A stretch of 39,273 nt of DNA from an uncultured bacterium (GTDB lineage: Bacteria; Verrucomicrobiota; Kiritimatiellia; RFP12; UBA1067), in contig CADCPA010000304.1 of the NCBI GenBank assembly GCA_902803135.1, positions 1 to 39,273 on the forward strand, in the 5' to 3' direction. Shown piece after piece: positions 23,906 to 32,889 of the stretch. The position numbers and the translations under genes were made by a program. The stretch's first letter is position 1; each line of letters opens with the position of its first letter. Under the pieces are notes generated by a model. That model saw only the letters and a list, made by a program, of their open reading frames with translations. It was not told the origin of the DNA and made no database searches.

Positions 23906-25030
23906 TCAGCGGGCCGACTTGAGATTGAACGTGACGAACAGCGGGCGGTACACGCCCTCCATCTGCGCAACCTTCGCGAACGTGCCCTTCGACTTGTCGT
24001 AGGCATAGCTGGCCACGCGCCAGCTTTCCTTCAGACCGACGAGGCAGAACTTGCCGCCGGGCATGAACGCATAGTCGCGCGGAAACTTGCCGTCAAGCGG
24101 CGCGTTGTTGAGGAACTCCATGCGCCCCGTCGCGGGATCGAGGTTGAACACCGTGATGGAATCCTGTCCGCGGTTCGAGCAGAAGAGCTGCGTGCCGTCT
24201 TCTGAAATCTTGATCGCCGCGGCCTTGCTGAAGTCCGACTTGCCGTCGGGCAGCAGCTCCTTGATCTCAACGAACTCGAAGCCTTCGCCGGTGTAGCGGA
24301 AGCTCGCGGCCTTGTTCAGCAGCTCGAAGATGACGTAGGCGAATTGGCCGTTCGGATGGAAGACGATGTGGCGCGGACCCGCCCCCGGAGCCAGCTTGCG
24401 CGTGTCGATCGTCGCCGCCGGCACCTCCTTCAGGCCCATCTCGGCACGATGTGCGAAATCGTAGGCGACGATCTTGTCGAGCGTCAAGTCCACAATCATC
24501 AGGAACTTGCCGTCGGGCGTCACCACCGCGCAGTGCGGATGCGCACGGTCCTGGCGCGGCTTGTTGGGTCCGTCGCCCACGTGGCGCACCTGGTACGGGG
24601 CAAGGACCCGTCCCGGCTGGCCGGCACACGCATGATCGAACAGGCCGTCGCCTTTGAGATCGACATAGCCCGCCGTGCCCGAACCGTAGTCCGCATACAC
24701 CACGGCGCGCTCGGCCGGATCGAGCGACACGTGGCAGGCCGTTCCCCACCCGGTCAACACGCGGTCGATCGGCGCGAGACGGTCGCCCTGTCCCTCGACG
24801 GCGAAGGCCGCGAGACCGCCGCTGAGCCAGCCTTTCGCGAGATCGGGACAGTCGCACACCGTGTAGAGACGGGTGCAGGCCCTGTTCAGCGCCATGTAGG
24901 TCGGGTTGCGCAGCGTGTCGATGACGCGCATCGTGCGGAAGTCGCCCGTCTCGGCATCGCTTTCGAAAATGTGGATGCCGTCGGTGCGTGCATCGCCTGT
25001 ATAGCTGCCGACATACGTCGTATACTTCAT
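23906..25030 (-). CDS. lactonase-family beta-propeller protein (YbhE/6-phosphogluconolactonase-like)
   Basis: The start is taken at the ATG 25028-25030 (MKYTTYVGSYTGDARTDGIH), with GAAGGG 8 nt upstream; a GTG two codons earlier is possible. The 374 residues form seven blade-like repeats with signatures of the lactonase family: RNPTYMALN, AHPHCAVVTPDGKFLMI, GAGPRHIVFHPNGQFAYVI, SNRGQDSITVFNLD, FPRDYAFMPGGKFCLVGL. No signal peptide is seen, so it is cytoplasmic. Family members include 6-phosphogluconolactonase and other sugar or muconate lactonases. Nearby Gfo/Idh oxidoreductases, which can produce sugar lactones, fit a lactone-hydrolysing role, but those are exported while this is not. Confidence 0.9.
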   Translation of the reverse strand: MKYTTYVGSYTGDARTDGIHIFESDAETGDFRTMRVIDTLRNPTYMALNRACTRLYTVCDCPDLAKGWLSGGLAAFAVEGQGDRLAPIDRVLTGWGTACHVSLDPAERAVVYADYGSGTAGYVDLKGDGLFDHACAGQPGRVLAPYQVRHVGDGPNKPRQDRAHPHCAVVTPDGKFLMIVDLTLDKIVAYDFAHRAEMGLKEVPAATIDTRKLAPGAGPRHIVFHPNGQFAYVIFELLNKAASFRYTGEGFEFVEIKELLPDGKSDFSKAAAIKISEDGTQLFCSNRGQDSITVFNLDPATGRMEFLNNAPLDGKFPRDYAFMPGGKFCLVGLKESWRVASYAYDKSKGTFAKVAQMEGVYRPLFVTFNLKSAR

Positions 25031-25080
25031 TGCCACCGCCCTTCTTTGAGAGGATTAAAAGAAAACCGCCTGCTGCCGCA

Positions 25081-26550
25081 TCAGGACATGGCCTTGTATT
25101 CGGTGCGGATGACTTCGTCCGCCCGCGCAAGCACCTCGTTGAGCGTGCCCGTCTTGACGCGGTGCCAGAGCTTGAGGTCGTCAAGGTCCGCCACCGTCAC
25201 GCCATGGCCGAAATCGTCGTAGAACGGGTCGATGTTGCGCGGCACGCCCAGATCCACGAAGAGGACGTTGCGGTCCGCCACCGCCGCGCTCATCTCGCGC
25301 GTCACGACGGGCTTCGAGGAATCGACCGCCGAGAGGACGACGTCCGACGTCGTGAGCGCGGCCGGAATCGCCGTGAGCGGAATCAGCGCCGGCGGCGCCG
25401 CGTCGCCCGCAAAGGCGGGATGCGAGAGGTCGGGCCGGTGTACATGGTACGCCCAGGTCACGCGGCAGCCGAGCTTCAGCAAAGCCTCCACGACACCGCG
25501 GCCGACCATGCCCGTGCCAATCACGAGCACGTTCGTCTTCGGATCGACGTCGCCGTGCACGCTGAGATAGCGCACGGCGATCTGGTCGATCTCCGCGACG
25601 CGCAGCAGCCCCTCCACGTCATGGCGCACGGCCTTGGAGACGCGAAGCACCTCCGCGCCCGTGAAACGGATCGCACCGGCGCTCCACTTGTTCGCCTCGG
25701 CTTCCGCCAGCGCGTCCTTCAGCTGGGAGACGATGTGGAATTCGCCGAGCAGGGAAGATTCGAGTCCGCTCGCGACGCGCGTCAGATGGCGGAACGCCTC
25801 AAAGCCGCGCAGCTCAAACCGCTCGGACGGCTCCAGCCTGTCGAGCCCCGTGAGGCGCCGCAGCACGGACGCCACCAGCGGATCGCGCGAGGCGACGACG
25901 ACGAGCTCCACGCGGTTGCACGTGTTGAGAACGAAAAACTCGCGCACGCCCCGCACGCGCGTGAGCAGTTCGCCGAGCACGGCCCGCTCTTCGGCGGGCA
26001 AATGGAAAGGCGCGCGCTTGCGGCTCGGCAGCAGCGCGTCGCTCGTGCCGAGCACGAGCAGTTCGAGATCGCGGCGTTCGCGCAGCATCGCGACGATGTC
26101 GTTCTTGACATCGCGGGCGGAGGCGCAGCTCTGTCCGCTCGTCGACACAGCCAGCGTGATCTCGCCCACGTGCGCGGTTGCGGGCGTCGTGAAGTCGCCG
26201 TCGCTCCAGTTCATGTCCGCACAGCAGCAGAGCACGCACGAAAGGCGCGCCTCGTCCAGAATGGCGCGGTTGACGTGCTTGTCGTCCGTACACGCGAAGA
26301 CGAGCAGATGGCCCGCCACGTCGCCGGCCCGGAATGCGCGCTGCGTCCACTGAATGGCGCCCGACGCGGCGAGCGACTTCAGTTCGTCCACCGCGTCGGG
26401 GCAGATCAGTTCCACCGCCGCGCCGGACTCGAGGAGCCCCCGCGTCTTGCGCAAGCCGACGCGTCCGCCGCCGACGACCAGCGCCGTGCGCGTGTCGACG
26501 ATGAGATTCAGCGGAATCGTCTTCCGAACCGGTCTGCCTTCTCTGTGCAT
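25081..26550 (-). CDS. hemA: fused precorrin-2 dehydrogenase (Met8-like) and glutamyl-tRNA reductase
   Basis: Residues 1 to about 158 resemble the NAD-dependent dehydrogenase of siroheme synthesis (Met8/SirC, CysG N-terminus): ALVVGGGRVGLRKTRGLL (23-40), VFACTDDKHVNRAIL (84-98), ITLAVSTSGQSCASARDVKN (131-150). Residues 160-489 are glutamyl-tRNA reductase: NTCNRVE with catalytic Cys211, ASGLESSLLGEFHIVSQLKD (260-279), and the NADPH site VLVIGTGMVGRGVVE (341-355). The C-terminal dimerisation domain seems missing: the protein ends soon after VADLDDLKLW, giving a reductase of about 330 residues against about 420. A CCC triplet (108-110) is unusual. Fusions of these activities are known in clostridia with HemA first; here the order is reversed. 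No other heme genes are in the window. Confidence 0.9.
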   Translation of the reverse strand: MHREGRPVRKTIPLNLIVDTRTALVVGGGRVGLRKTRGLLESGAAVELICPDAVDELKSLAASGAIQWTQRAFRAGDVAGHLLVFACTDDKHVNRAILDEARLSCVLCCCADMNWSDGDFTTPATAHVGEITLAVSTSGQSCASARDVKNDIVAMLRERRDLELLVLGTSDALLPSRKRAPFHLPAEERAVLGELLTRVRGVREFFVLNTCNRVELVVVASRDPLVASVLRRLTGLDRLEPSERFELRGFEAFRHLTRVASGLESSLLGEFHIVSQLKDALAEAEANKWSAGAIRFTGAEVLRVSKAVRHDVEGLLRVAEIDQIAVRYLSVHGDVDPKTNVLVIGTGMVGRGVVEALLKLGCRVTWAYHVHRPDLSHPAFAGDAAPPALIPLTAIPAALTTSDVVLSAVDSSKPVVTREMSAAVADRNVLFVDLGVPRNIDPFYDDFGHGVTVADLDDLKLWHRVKTGTLNEVLARADEVIRTEYKAMS

Positions 26551-26582
26551 TCAACCTGCCTGGAATGGGAGAAGCCCGCGCT

Positions 26583-27047
26583 TCAGCCGCGCACGCCCTG
26601 CCAGGTCGCGAAACGCTGACGGGCCAGGGCCTTGTAGCGCGCACCCGTACCGCCGTTCACGAACGGATCGATCGAGATGCCGCCGCGCGGCGCGAATTTA
26701 CCGTAGACTTCCATGTACTTCGGCTTCAGCAGCTTCACGAGATCGTCGTAGACCACGTTCACGACGTCTTCGTGGAAATCGCCGTGGTTGCGAAAGCCGA
26801 AGAGATAGAGCTTGAGGGACTTCGACTCCACGAGCTTCTTCGCCGGAATGTAGCGGATGGTGAGCGTGGCGAAGTCGGGCTGCCCGGTTTTCGGGCAGAG
26901 CGTCGTGAATTCTGGCGCCGTGAACGCGACCCAATAGTCGCGGTCGGGATGCTTGTTCGAAAAGGCGTCCAGGAGGGAGGGGTCGTACCCTCCCTCCGGA
27001 CGGACCGTGCGTCCCAGCGCCGAAAGCCGGTCGAGATCGTCTCTCAT
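26583..27047 (-). CDS. queF: NADPH-dependent 7-cyano-7-deazaguanine reductase
   Basis: The enzyme reduces preQ0 to preQ1 in queuosine biosynthesis. The 154-residue product is the short, single-domain (YkvM) type. Visible landmarks are the nucleophile Cys51 and Asp58 in [13 protein letters not shown], and the QueF signature [20 protein letters not shown] (74-93). The ATG at 27045-27047 is chosen over the TTG at 27051-27053. It starts 8 nt after the Gfo/Idh gene stop and is followed by the Met8-HemA gene 32 nt on. queC, queD and queE are not in the window. Confidence 0.96.
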   Translation of the reverse strand: MRDDLDRLSALGRTVRPEGGYDPSLLDAFSNKHPDRDYWVAFTAPEFTTLCPKTGQPDFATLTIRYIPAKKLVESKSLKLYLFGFRNHGDFHEDVVNVVYDDLVKLLKPKYMEVYGKFAPRGGISIDPFVNGGTGARYKALARQRFATWQGVRG

Positions 27048-27055
27048 GGTCAAGC

Positions 27056-28486
27056 TCAGACCTTGTAGAAACCTTCCCAGCCCTTGCGCGGCGTGCCCTT
27101 CGAGCCTTTGAGGAGCGCGTTGGCCTCGTCGTCGCCGACGACGACCTTCTTGACGGGGTCGAACTTGAAGCCGCGATTGAGACGCTGCGCGATGCAGCCC
27201 AGGCAGAAGACTTCGCTCAGGGGCGCGGAGACCGAGAACGGGCTGCGCGTCTGTTCCTTGCCCATGACGGCGAGGAGGAAGTTTGCGTAGTGGTCGGAGC
27301 CGCTCTTCGGGAACTTCGGCAGATCCTTCTTGTCGACGCCCGCCTTTTCAAGGGTCGCGCCATGCGAACCGCCGAACCACACGTCGCCGTTCGAGAGTTC
27401 GAAGAACTTGCCCGGATTGAGGGACTTCGACTTCGCGGAACCCGAAGCGCCGCCGGAAGCGGGAATCGAGTCGTCCCACGCGGCGCTCTTGTGGCCCTTC
27501 GGCAGCACCGGCAGATTCTTCACGCCTTCATACCATTCAAGCGTGCAGGCCGGACGCTTGCCCTTGGCCGCGAACTTGAAGTTGAGCGTATCCTGCATCG
27601 GGAACACGAAGGGATTCCAGCCCGTGACGTCCTTGATGACGACTTCCGTCGGCAGACCGAGCTCGAAGAAGCGGTGCATCGTGTCCATCGTGTGGGCGCC
27701 CCAGTCGCCGAGCGCGCCGTTGCCGAAGTCGAACCAGCTGCGCCACTCGCCCTGTACGTAGTCCTTGGAGTAGTCGTGGGGAAGCGCGGTACCGGTCCAG
27801 GTGTCCCAGTCGAGGCCTTCCGGCATCTTCTCGCCCGTCGGGAACGCGCTGACCTTTCCGTTCCACTTGTGCCAGCGGCGGCCGCTGTTCATGTGGGCGC
27901 AGAGACGCGTCAGCTTGGACACGTCGATGACGCCCTTTTCGACATACTCCTTGAACTGATAGTAGTTGCCGCCGGAGTGGCCCTGGTTGCCCATCTGCGT
28001 GACGACGCCGTACTTCTTCTCGGCGGCCATCAGGAGTTCGCATTCTTCGAACGTATGGGCGAGCGGCTTTTCGGTGAAGACCGCCAGCCCGCGCTTCATC
28101 GCGGCCATCAGCGCCGGGAAGTGCGAGAAGTCGGGGTTCATCACCGCGACGGCGTCGATCTTGCCGTCCATCGCGTCGAGCATCTTGCGGAAGTCGGTGA
28201 ACTGCCGGGCCTTCGGAAACACCTTCTTCGCCGCGGCGCATTGCTTGCCGTTGATGATGTCGGTGTCGCAGAGGGCGACGATTTCGCAGAGGCCCTTGCC
28301 GTGGAACGTCCGATCCTTGTCGTTCCAGCCGGTGAAGGCGCGGATGTCGTTCCACGCCTGCTGTCCGCAGCCAACGCAGGCGAGGCGGACCTTGTCGCCG
28401 GTGAACGCGCCATGGACGGGCAGCAACGGGAACGCACCTGCGGCAAGCGAGGCCTTCAGGAACGAACGACGAGACATAGTAGTCAT
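27056..28486 (-). CDS. Tat-exported Gfo/Idh/MocA-family oxidoreductase
   Basis: The start is the ATG at 28484-28486 ([19 protein letters not shown]), with AAGGAG upstream; the frame further up to 28582 is not supported. SRRSFLK is a textbook twin-arginine motif, so the 476-residue protein is exported folded with its cofactor. The Rossmann domain has [12 protein letters not shown] and the family motif TEKPLAHT (EKP, with catalytic Lys). The C-terminal domain ([20 protein letters not shown]) has the conserved Asp and His. Such secreted members act on sugars or glycans with tightly bound NAD(P). The gene is preceded by a rhamnosidase gene and has its own promoter-like signal with a hairpin in the leader. 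Confidence 0.92.
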   Translation of the reverse strand: MTTMSRRSFLKASLAAGAFPLLPVHGAFTGDKVRLACVGCGQQAWNDIRAFTGWNDKDRTFHGKGLCEIVALCDTDIINGKQCAAAKKVFPKARQFTDFRKMLDAMDGKIDAVAVMNPDFSHFPALMAAMKRGLAVFTEKPLAHTFEECELLMAAEKKYGVVTQMGNQGHSGGNYYQFKEYVEKGVIDVSKLTRLCAHMNSGRRWHKWNGKVSAFPTGEKMPEGLDWDTWTGTALPHDYSKDYVQGEWRSWFDFGNGALGDWGAHTMDTMHRFFELGLPTEVVIKDVTGWNPFVFPMQDTLNFKFAAKGKRPACTLEWYEGVKNLPVLPKGHKSAAWDDSIPASGGASGSAKSKSLNPGKFFELSNGDVWFGGSHGATLEKAGVDKKDLPKFPKSGSDHYANFLLAVMGKEQTRSPFSVSAPLSEVFCLGCIAQRLNRGFKFDPVKKVVVGDDEANALLKGSKGTPRKGWEGFYKV

Positions 28487-28508
28487 CTGATTCTCCTTAT
28501 TCGCTGTG

Positions 28509-28548
28509 AAAAAATCCACCGAGGACGAAGCGGCCCTCCATCCTCGGT
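28509..28548 (-). terminator. intrinsic-terminator-like hairpin in the leader of the Gfo/Idh gene
   Basis: ACCGAGGA (28518-28525) and TCCTCGGT (28541-28548) form a perfect 8-bp stem around a 15-nt loop. On the minus strand GGA and six T residues (28514-28509) follow, the form of a Rho-independent terminator. It lies after the rhamnosidase stop (28586) but also after the promoter at 28554-28582, so it may work as an attenuator for the Gfo/Idh gene. Confidence 0.7.
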
Positions 28549-28553
28549 TGGTT

Positions 28554-28582
28554 ATTCTACCATAATCTGCGCGTACGCGCAA
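28554..28582 (-). promoter_or_regulatory. promoter upstream of the Gfo/Idh gene
   Basis: On the minus strand TTGCGC (28582-28577), 17 bp, TAGAAT (28559-28554). It begins just after the rhamnosidase stop codon. The expected start near 28547 coincides with the first bases of the terminator-like hairpin. Confidence 0.6.
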
Positions 28583-28585
28583 ACC

Positions 28586-31573
28586 TTACAGACCCTTGAC
28601 GGTCTCGTGATAGGTGCCCGGCGCGTACGTACGCGCCTGCTTTTCGCCCGGCAGCGTCACGGACGCCGTCGCACCCTTCGGCACCGTGAAGTCCCAGACC
28701 CACGTGTCGCCCTCGTAACGCCAGGCGCTCTTGACTTCGCCGAAGCGCGTCTTGTAGGATGCGTTGACGTGGCCGAGCCGGCGGTCGGGCTGCGGAGCCA
28801 TCACGACGTTCTTGAAGCCGGGCGCCTTCGGGTCGGCGGCGATGCCGGCCGCGACCTTGTAGATCCAGGAGAGCACCGCGCCATAGGCATAGTGGTTGAA
28901 CGAGTTCATGCCCACGTCGCCGAAGCCCGTGTCCTTGCGGTACGAGTTCCACCGCTCCCAGATCGTGGTCGCGCCCTGATCGACGGAGTAGAGCCAGCTC
29001 GGGTTCTTGTGCTGGAGAAGGAGCGTGTACGCCACGTCCGTCATGCCGTTCTCGGAGAGCGTCTCCATGAGAATCGACGTGCCGAGGAAGCCCGTCTGCA
29101 GGCAGTCGCCGTGATCCTTGACGTTCGTGCGCAAACCCGCGATCATGCGGTCCTTGGCCGCCCCTTCCACGAGACCGAGCTTGAGCGCGAAGAGCGCCGG
29201 CGTCTGCATGCGATTGAGCGTCGCCAGCTTGAACGTGCCGTCGGCCGTGAAGAACGCCGCCTTGATGAAGGCCTTCGCCTCAACCGCCTGCTTTGCATAC
29301 TTCGCCGTGTCCTTGCCGGCCGCGTGGCCCATTTCGACCATCAGGCGCGCATCCCAGAGCCAGTAGCAGGCGCCGAGATAGTTCCAGTACTGGGCTTTCT
29401 CGTTGCCCGGCACGCCTTCGTAGCTGAGCCAGTCTGCCCACTGGTAGCCGCCGTTCTCGCCGCGCGTCGCCTCGAAGTCGTACTTCGTCTCGGCGCAGCG
29501 GTCGACGTACTTGCACATCGCCGCCCAGTTCTCCTCGATGATCTTCACGTCACCGAACTGTTTCCAGATCTGGTACGGCACGATGACGCCCGCGTCGGCC
29601 CAGCCGAAACGCATCGGCTCGTTGCCGTACTGGGCGTGCGGCGCCACGCCCGGGAAGCCGCCGCGCGCGTCCTGCGAGTCGCGCATGTCGCGCATCCACT
29701 TGTGGAAGAAGCGCGAGGTGTCGGCGTTGAACGAGCCGGCTTCCGTGAACACCTGCGTGTCGGCCGTCCAGCCCAGACGCTCGTTGCGCTGCGGGCAGTC
29801 CGTCGGCACGGAGAGGTAGTTGGAGAGCTGGCCCCAGTAGACGTTGGCGATGAGGCGGTTGACGTCCTTGACGCCCGTCTCGATCTGGCCGAGTTCCATG
29901 TCCTTGGCGATGGAGGTCACCGGCACGCTCTCGACCGTGAGCGTCACTTCGTCGGTCACCGTCACGGAAATGTAGCGGTAGCCGAAGAACGTGAAGCGCG
30001 GATAGTAGTCGTTGGCGCCGTCCGCGCACGTGTAGACCGCGCGCATGCCGTCGCCCGGCATGCGGAGGTTCGCACGGTAGAGCGAGCCGGCGGGGCCGTC
30101 GTTGCCGCGGCTGCGTTCACCGTTGCTGTCGTTGAGCATTTCGCCCGGCAGGCAGGTGAGCGTCGTGCCCGCCTTGGCCGTCATCTTGAAGTGCGGCACG
30201 GCGGCGGCGTTCTGTCCGAAGTCGACGACGAGCGTTTCGCCCGGCACGACCTTCATCGGTTCGCCCGGCTTGAAGACGCGCGTCTTCACGACCTTGCCGA
30301 ACACGTCCTTGCCGGACCCCTCGGCCCCCTTCCAGCAGTACGCCTCGACCGGCTGGAGCGCGATGTCGAAGCGGCGCACGATCTCGGCGCCGCAGTTCGC
30401 GTAGACCTCGCCGCCGAATTCCGAGCAGACCACGGCCGGCTTGAACGAGGAGAGGCCCGTCACCGGCGCGGCGATGCGCGCATCGTAGATTTCACCGTCG
30501 AAGATGGCCGCGCGCTTGACCGGGCCGCCCACGCCCGCCTTCCAGTCGGACGTGTTCGTCGTCAGCACTTCCTTCGTGCCGTCTGCATATTCGAGCAGCA
30601 GCTCGGCGCGGAACGCGCTCTTCTTGCCCGCGTAGTTGACGATCTTGTCGCGCCACCAGCCGGCGGAGACTTCCGCGGCGAGGATGTTCGTGGCGCCTTT
30701 CGCGCGGTTGAGCTTCCCGGTGATGTCGTAGGTGAAGTAGTACTTCGTCTTGCGCGCATGCGTGAAGCCCGGCTTCAGGGCCTGTTCGGCGCCGACGCTC
30801 TGGCCGTTGACGTAGATTTCGAACGTGCCGAGCCCCGCGACCGACCACTCGGCCTTCTTGATTTCGGCCTTGTTCGCAAACGTCGAGGCGAACCAGCTCG
30901 TTCCTTCGGCGGAAATCTGGTGGCGGTGCGCATAGCTGTCCGCGACCACCGCGTCTTCGGCCGCAATCCACGCGCTCGTGAAGGCCGGCGCGCCGGCGAT
31001 GTCGCGCATGCGCGGCGAGGAGAGGCGCACGCCTTCGGCGCAACGGCCCCACGGACCGGCCCCGTAGACGCCTTCCACGCACGGCTTCACATAGTCCTTT
31101 CCGTCTTTCGTCACCTGCCAGGCGAGATCGTCGGTCAGGAGGCGCGTCACCTTGCCGTCCTTGCCCTCGAGCTCGAGCGCGGCGATGAAGCCCATGCCGT
31201 CGCGGAGGTTGGCCGCCGGAACCTCGATCACGTTCCGGCCCGGCTTGAGATGCTGCGCGAGATCCCACACGACGGTCGGCGTGCGCCAATCGTCCTCGCC
31301 GCATGCCTGCGACGCGACCTTCGCGCCGTTGATCTTCACATCGGCTCCGTTGTCGCACGTGAAGAGCAGCTGCGAACGCACAACGGCCTCCGGCGCGTCG
31401 AACGTCGCGCGGAAGACGACCTTGGCGCCGTTCGCGCGGTTCTGCGGATGCCAGATCCACTTCGCACCGTCCAGCGAAGCCGTGCGGGCGGGTGCGGCGA
31501 AGACCGTTGCGGCCGTCCAGGCCGCAACCGCAAACGTGAAGGCAAAAGCCTTTCCAGGAAAAAGTTTATTCAT
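28586..31573 (-). CDS. exported alpha-L-rhamnosidase (GH78)
   Basis: The start is placed at the ATG 31571-31573 (MNKLFPGKAFAFTFAVAAWT), which gives a Sec signal peptide ending near VFA|APA; the ATG at 31582 is an alternative. The promoter at 31608-31636 rules out the longer frame. The 995-residue protein shows GH78 architecture: N-terminal carbohydrate-binding-like beta domains (AKWIWHPQN; FEIYVNGQSVG; AAEVSAGWWRDK), then the (alpha/alpha)6 catalytic domain with DCPQRNERLGWTADTQVF and TTIWERWNSY, FNHYAYGAVLSWIY, and a C-terminal beta domain. It releases terminal alpha-L-rhamnose from plant or microbial glycans. It is monocistronic by its signals: own promoter and a hairpin after it. Confidence 0.95.
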   Translation of the reverse strand: MNKLFPGKAFAFTFAVAAWTAATVFAAPARTASLDGAKWIWHPQNRANGAKVVFRATFDAPEAVVRSQLLFTCDNGADVKINGAKVASQACGEDDWRTPTVVWDLAQHLKPGRNVIEVPAANLRDGMGFIAALELEGKDGKVTRLLTDDLAWQVTKDGKDYVKPCVEGVYGAGPWGRCAEGVRLSSPRMRDIAGAPAFTSAWIAAEDAVVADSYAHRHQISAEGTSWFASTFANKAEIKKAEWSVAGLGTFEIYVNGQSVGAEQALKPGFTHARKTKYYFTYDITGKLNRAKGATNILAAEVSAGWWRDKIVNYAGKKSAFRAELLLEYADGTKEVLTTNTSDWKAGVGGPVKRAAIFDGEIYDARIAAPVTGLSSFKPAVVCSEFGGEVYANCGAEIVRRFDIALQPVEAYCWKGAEGSGKDVFGKVVKTRVFKPGEPMKVVPGETLVVDFGQNAAAVPHFKMTAKAGTTLTCLPGEMLNDSNGERSRGNDGPAGSLYRANLRMPGDGMRAVYTCADGANDYYPRFTFFGYRYISVTVTDEVTLTVESVPVTSIAKDMELGQIETGVKDVNRLIANVYWGQLSNYLSVPTDCPQRNERLGWTADTQVFTEAGSFNADTSRFFHKWMRDMRDSQDARGGFPGVAPHAQYGNEPMRFGWADAGVIVPYQIWKQFGDVKIIEENWAAMCKYVDRCAETKYDFEATRGENGGYQWADWLSYEGVPGNEKAQYWNYLGACYWLWDARLMVEMGHAAGKDTAKYAKQAVEAKAFIKAAFFTADGTFKLATLNRMQTPALFALKLGLVEGAAKDRMIAGLRTNVKDHGDCLQTGFLGTSILMETLSENGMTDVAYTLLLQHKNPSWLYSVDQGATTIWERWNSYRKDTGFGDVGMNSFNHYAYGAVLSWIYKVAAGIAADPKAPGFKNVVMAPQPDRRLGHVNASYKTRFGEVKSAWRYEGDTWVWDFTVPKGATASVTLPGEKQARTYAPGTYHETVKGL

Positions 31574-31607
31574 GGCAGTCATAACCTTTGTTGGTGAGTA
31601 TGCGAGT

Positions 31608-31636
31608 AGTATACACAAAAAAGCGAAAGTCGGCAA
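31608..31636 (-). promoter_or_regulatory. promoter of the rhamnosidase gene
   Basis: On the minus strand TTGCCG (31636-31631), 17 bp, TATACT (31613-31608). The start near 31601 leaves a leader of about 20-28 nt. It directly follows the stop of the upstream membrane-protein gene at 31640. Confidence 0.65.
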
Positions 31637-31639
31637 ACC

Positions 31640-32812
31640 TTACGTGAAGACGGCATGGGCGAGTTCGCGCCTCAGAACGGCGGCCACGTACGTGCGGACA
31701 TTGTCCGGCGCACCGGCCAGGAGGCGGAACGGCTGGGGATTGCCCGGCGTCACGAGGCGGAGTTCGGGCCAGGGGCGTCCGTTGACCTGGAAGGCCGACA
31801 GACCTTCGAGCACCTTCATCTCGCGCGCAAGGCGCAGTGTGCGCGTGCGGCCGAAGGGACCGATGCCGGACCACAACCGCAGTTCGCCGCCGCGAATCGT
31901 CAGACGGCGCGAACCGAACAGCGAAAAGAGGATGATGCCGACGAGCACGCACGTTCCCAGCAGAAACGGAATGCCGAAGAGCGACCTTTCGAGGATGAAA
32001 TGGCGCTGGATGATCTGAGTTCCGTAGATGCCGAAGAGGCTGATTCCCGACCAGAAGCAGGTAAACGGAATGAGGAAGAAAACCACCTTCGACATCTTGC
32101 GGTAGACGAGCGTCACGCCGGCAGACGGGTTGGCTGCATCCTGTTCGACGGTCAGATGCTTCGGCGGCGGGGCGAGCAGAACCGCGGAATCGGCAGGCGG
32201 TTCCGGCGCGTCGCGTTCCGCGTTCGCGGAATCTTCCGAATCACGCCAAGCAGACTTCGCTCCCTTCAGGCCCCGCAGGGCGAACGCCACCTGCGGCGCC
32301 TCGTCCGCCGAGATGCGTTCCAGGATGTCTTCGCGCCGCGCCACGCGCACGCCACGGCGCGAGTGGACGAAATGCTCGGCAAAGAGGAAATCGACGCTGC
32401 CGTCGGGATGGTCGTGGCGGGTCGCTTCGTCGAAGAGCTCGTCCTTCTCCCAGCTCTTCGTGCGGAAAGCGCCGAAGCGCAGAATGCGCTCGTTCGTGAT
32501 GCACCAGACGGCGAGGCATCCGCCCAGCCAGCGTCGAAACGGCGAGAGCAGACAGCTGAGCCCGACGACAAGGAACGGCAGGCAGAAGAGCGAAACGCCG
32601 ACCTTGATCGCCGGCGATTCGGAACCGCACCAGAGGTCGGCCACCGTCCAGTGCATCATGAATTTGCCGAAGATCAACCAACACCAGAACAGGCCGAAGG
32701 CCATCTCGGGAATCACACCGAACGTCCACGTGGGCGGATGCGTCTTGCCGCACCAGACGACAGACTCCCCCGGCCTCAGCCTGCGCATCTGTCTCTCGGT
32801 CAACGTCGTCAT
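31640..32812 (-). CDS. membrane protein with bacterial PH-like domains, function unknown
   Basis: The 390-residue protein has two hydrophobic pairs (about 30-90 and 245-305), each followed by a soluble beta-rich part. After the first, AVWCITNERILRFGAF resembles the 'ITN.R' strand of bacterial PH domains; after the second, RRLTIRGGELRLWSGIGPFG has similar character. A charged, Pro/Ala-rich linker (about 195-230) separates the halves, suggesting an internal duplication. The ATG at 32810-32812 has GGGGAG upstream. It lies between GH78 and a Gfo/Idh gene, with a terminator on its upstream side. I do not assign a function. Confidence 0.75.
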   Translation of the reverse strand: MTTLTERQMRRLRPGESVVWCGKTHPPTWTFGVIPEMAFGLFWCWLIFGKFMMHWTVADLWCGSESPAIKVGVSLFCLPFLVVGLSCLLSPFRRWLGGCLAVWCITNERILRFGAFRTKSWEKDELFDEATRHDHPDGSVDFLFAEHFVHSRRGVRVARREDILERISADEAPQVAFALRGLKGAKSAWRDSEDSANAERDAPEPPADSAVLLAPPPKHLTVEQDAANPSAGVTLVYRKMSKVVFFLIPFTCFWSGISLFGIYGTQIIQRHFILERSLFGIPFLLGTCVLVGIILFSLFGSRRLTIRGGELRLWSGIGPFGRTRTLRLAREMKVLEGLSAFQVNGRPWPELRLVTPGNPQPFRLLAGAPDNVRTYVAAVLRRELAHAVFT

Positions 32813-32836
32813 TGTCGGCTCCCCTGTTTAAGAAAT

Positions 32837-32864
32837 TCCGCCGCCGGATTGCTCCGACGGCGGA
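32837..32864 (-). terminator. hairpin after the second Gfo/Idh gene
   Basis: TCCGCCG-CCGGA (32837-32848), loop TTGC, TCCGA-CGGCGGA (32853-32864) form a 12-bp stem with one mismatch that becomes a G-U pair on the minus-strand RNA. The RNA loop is GCAA, a stable GNRA tetraloop. ATTTCTT follows, a short T-rich tail. It probably ends transcription of the Gfo/Idh gene that stops at 32890. Confidence 0.6.
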
Positions 32865-32889
32865 TTCGTTCAACTTCGGCGCATCGCGA

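Noticed and set aside
27290-31597. 1435-codon plus-strand open frame opposite the Gfo/Idh and GH78 genes
   Set aside because: Its Arg/Ala/His/Val-rich product is the antisense shadow of GC-rich codons; both minus-strand genes have clear families, start sites and promoters.
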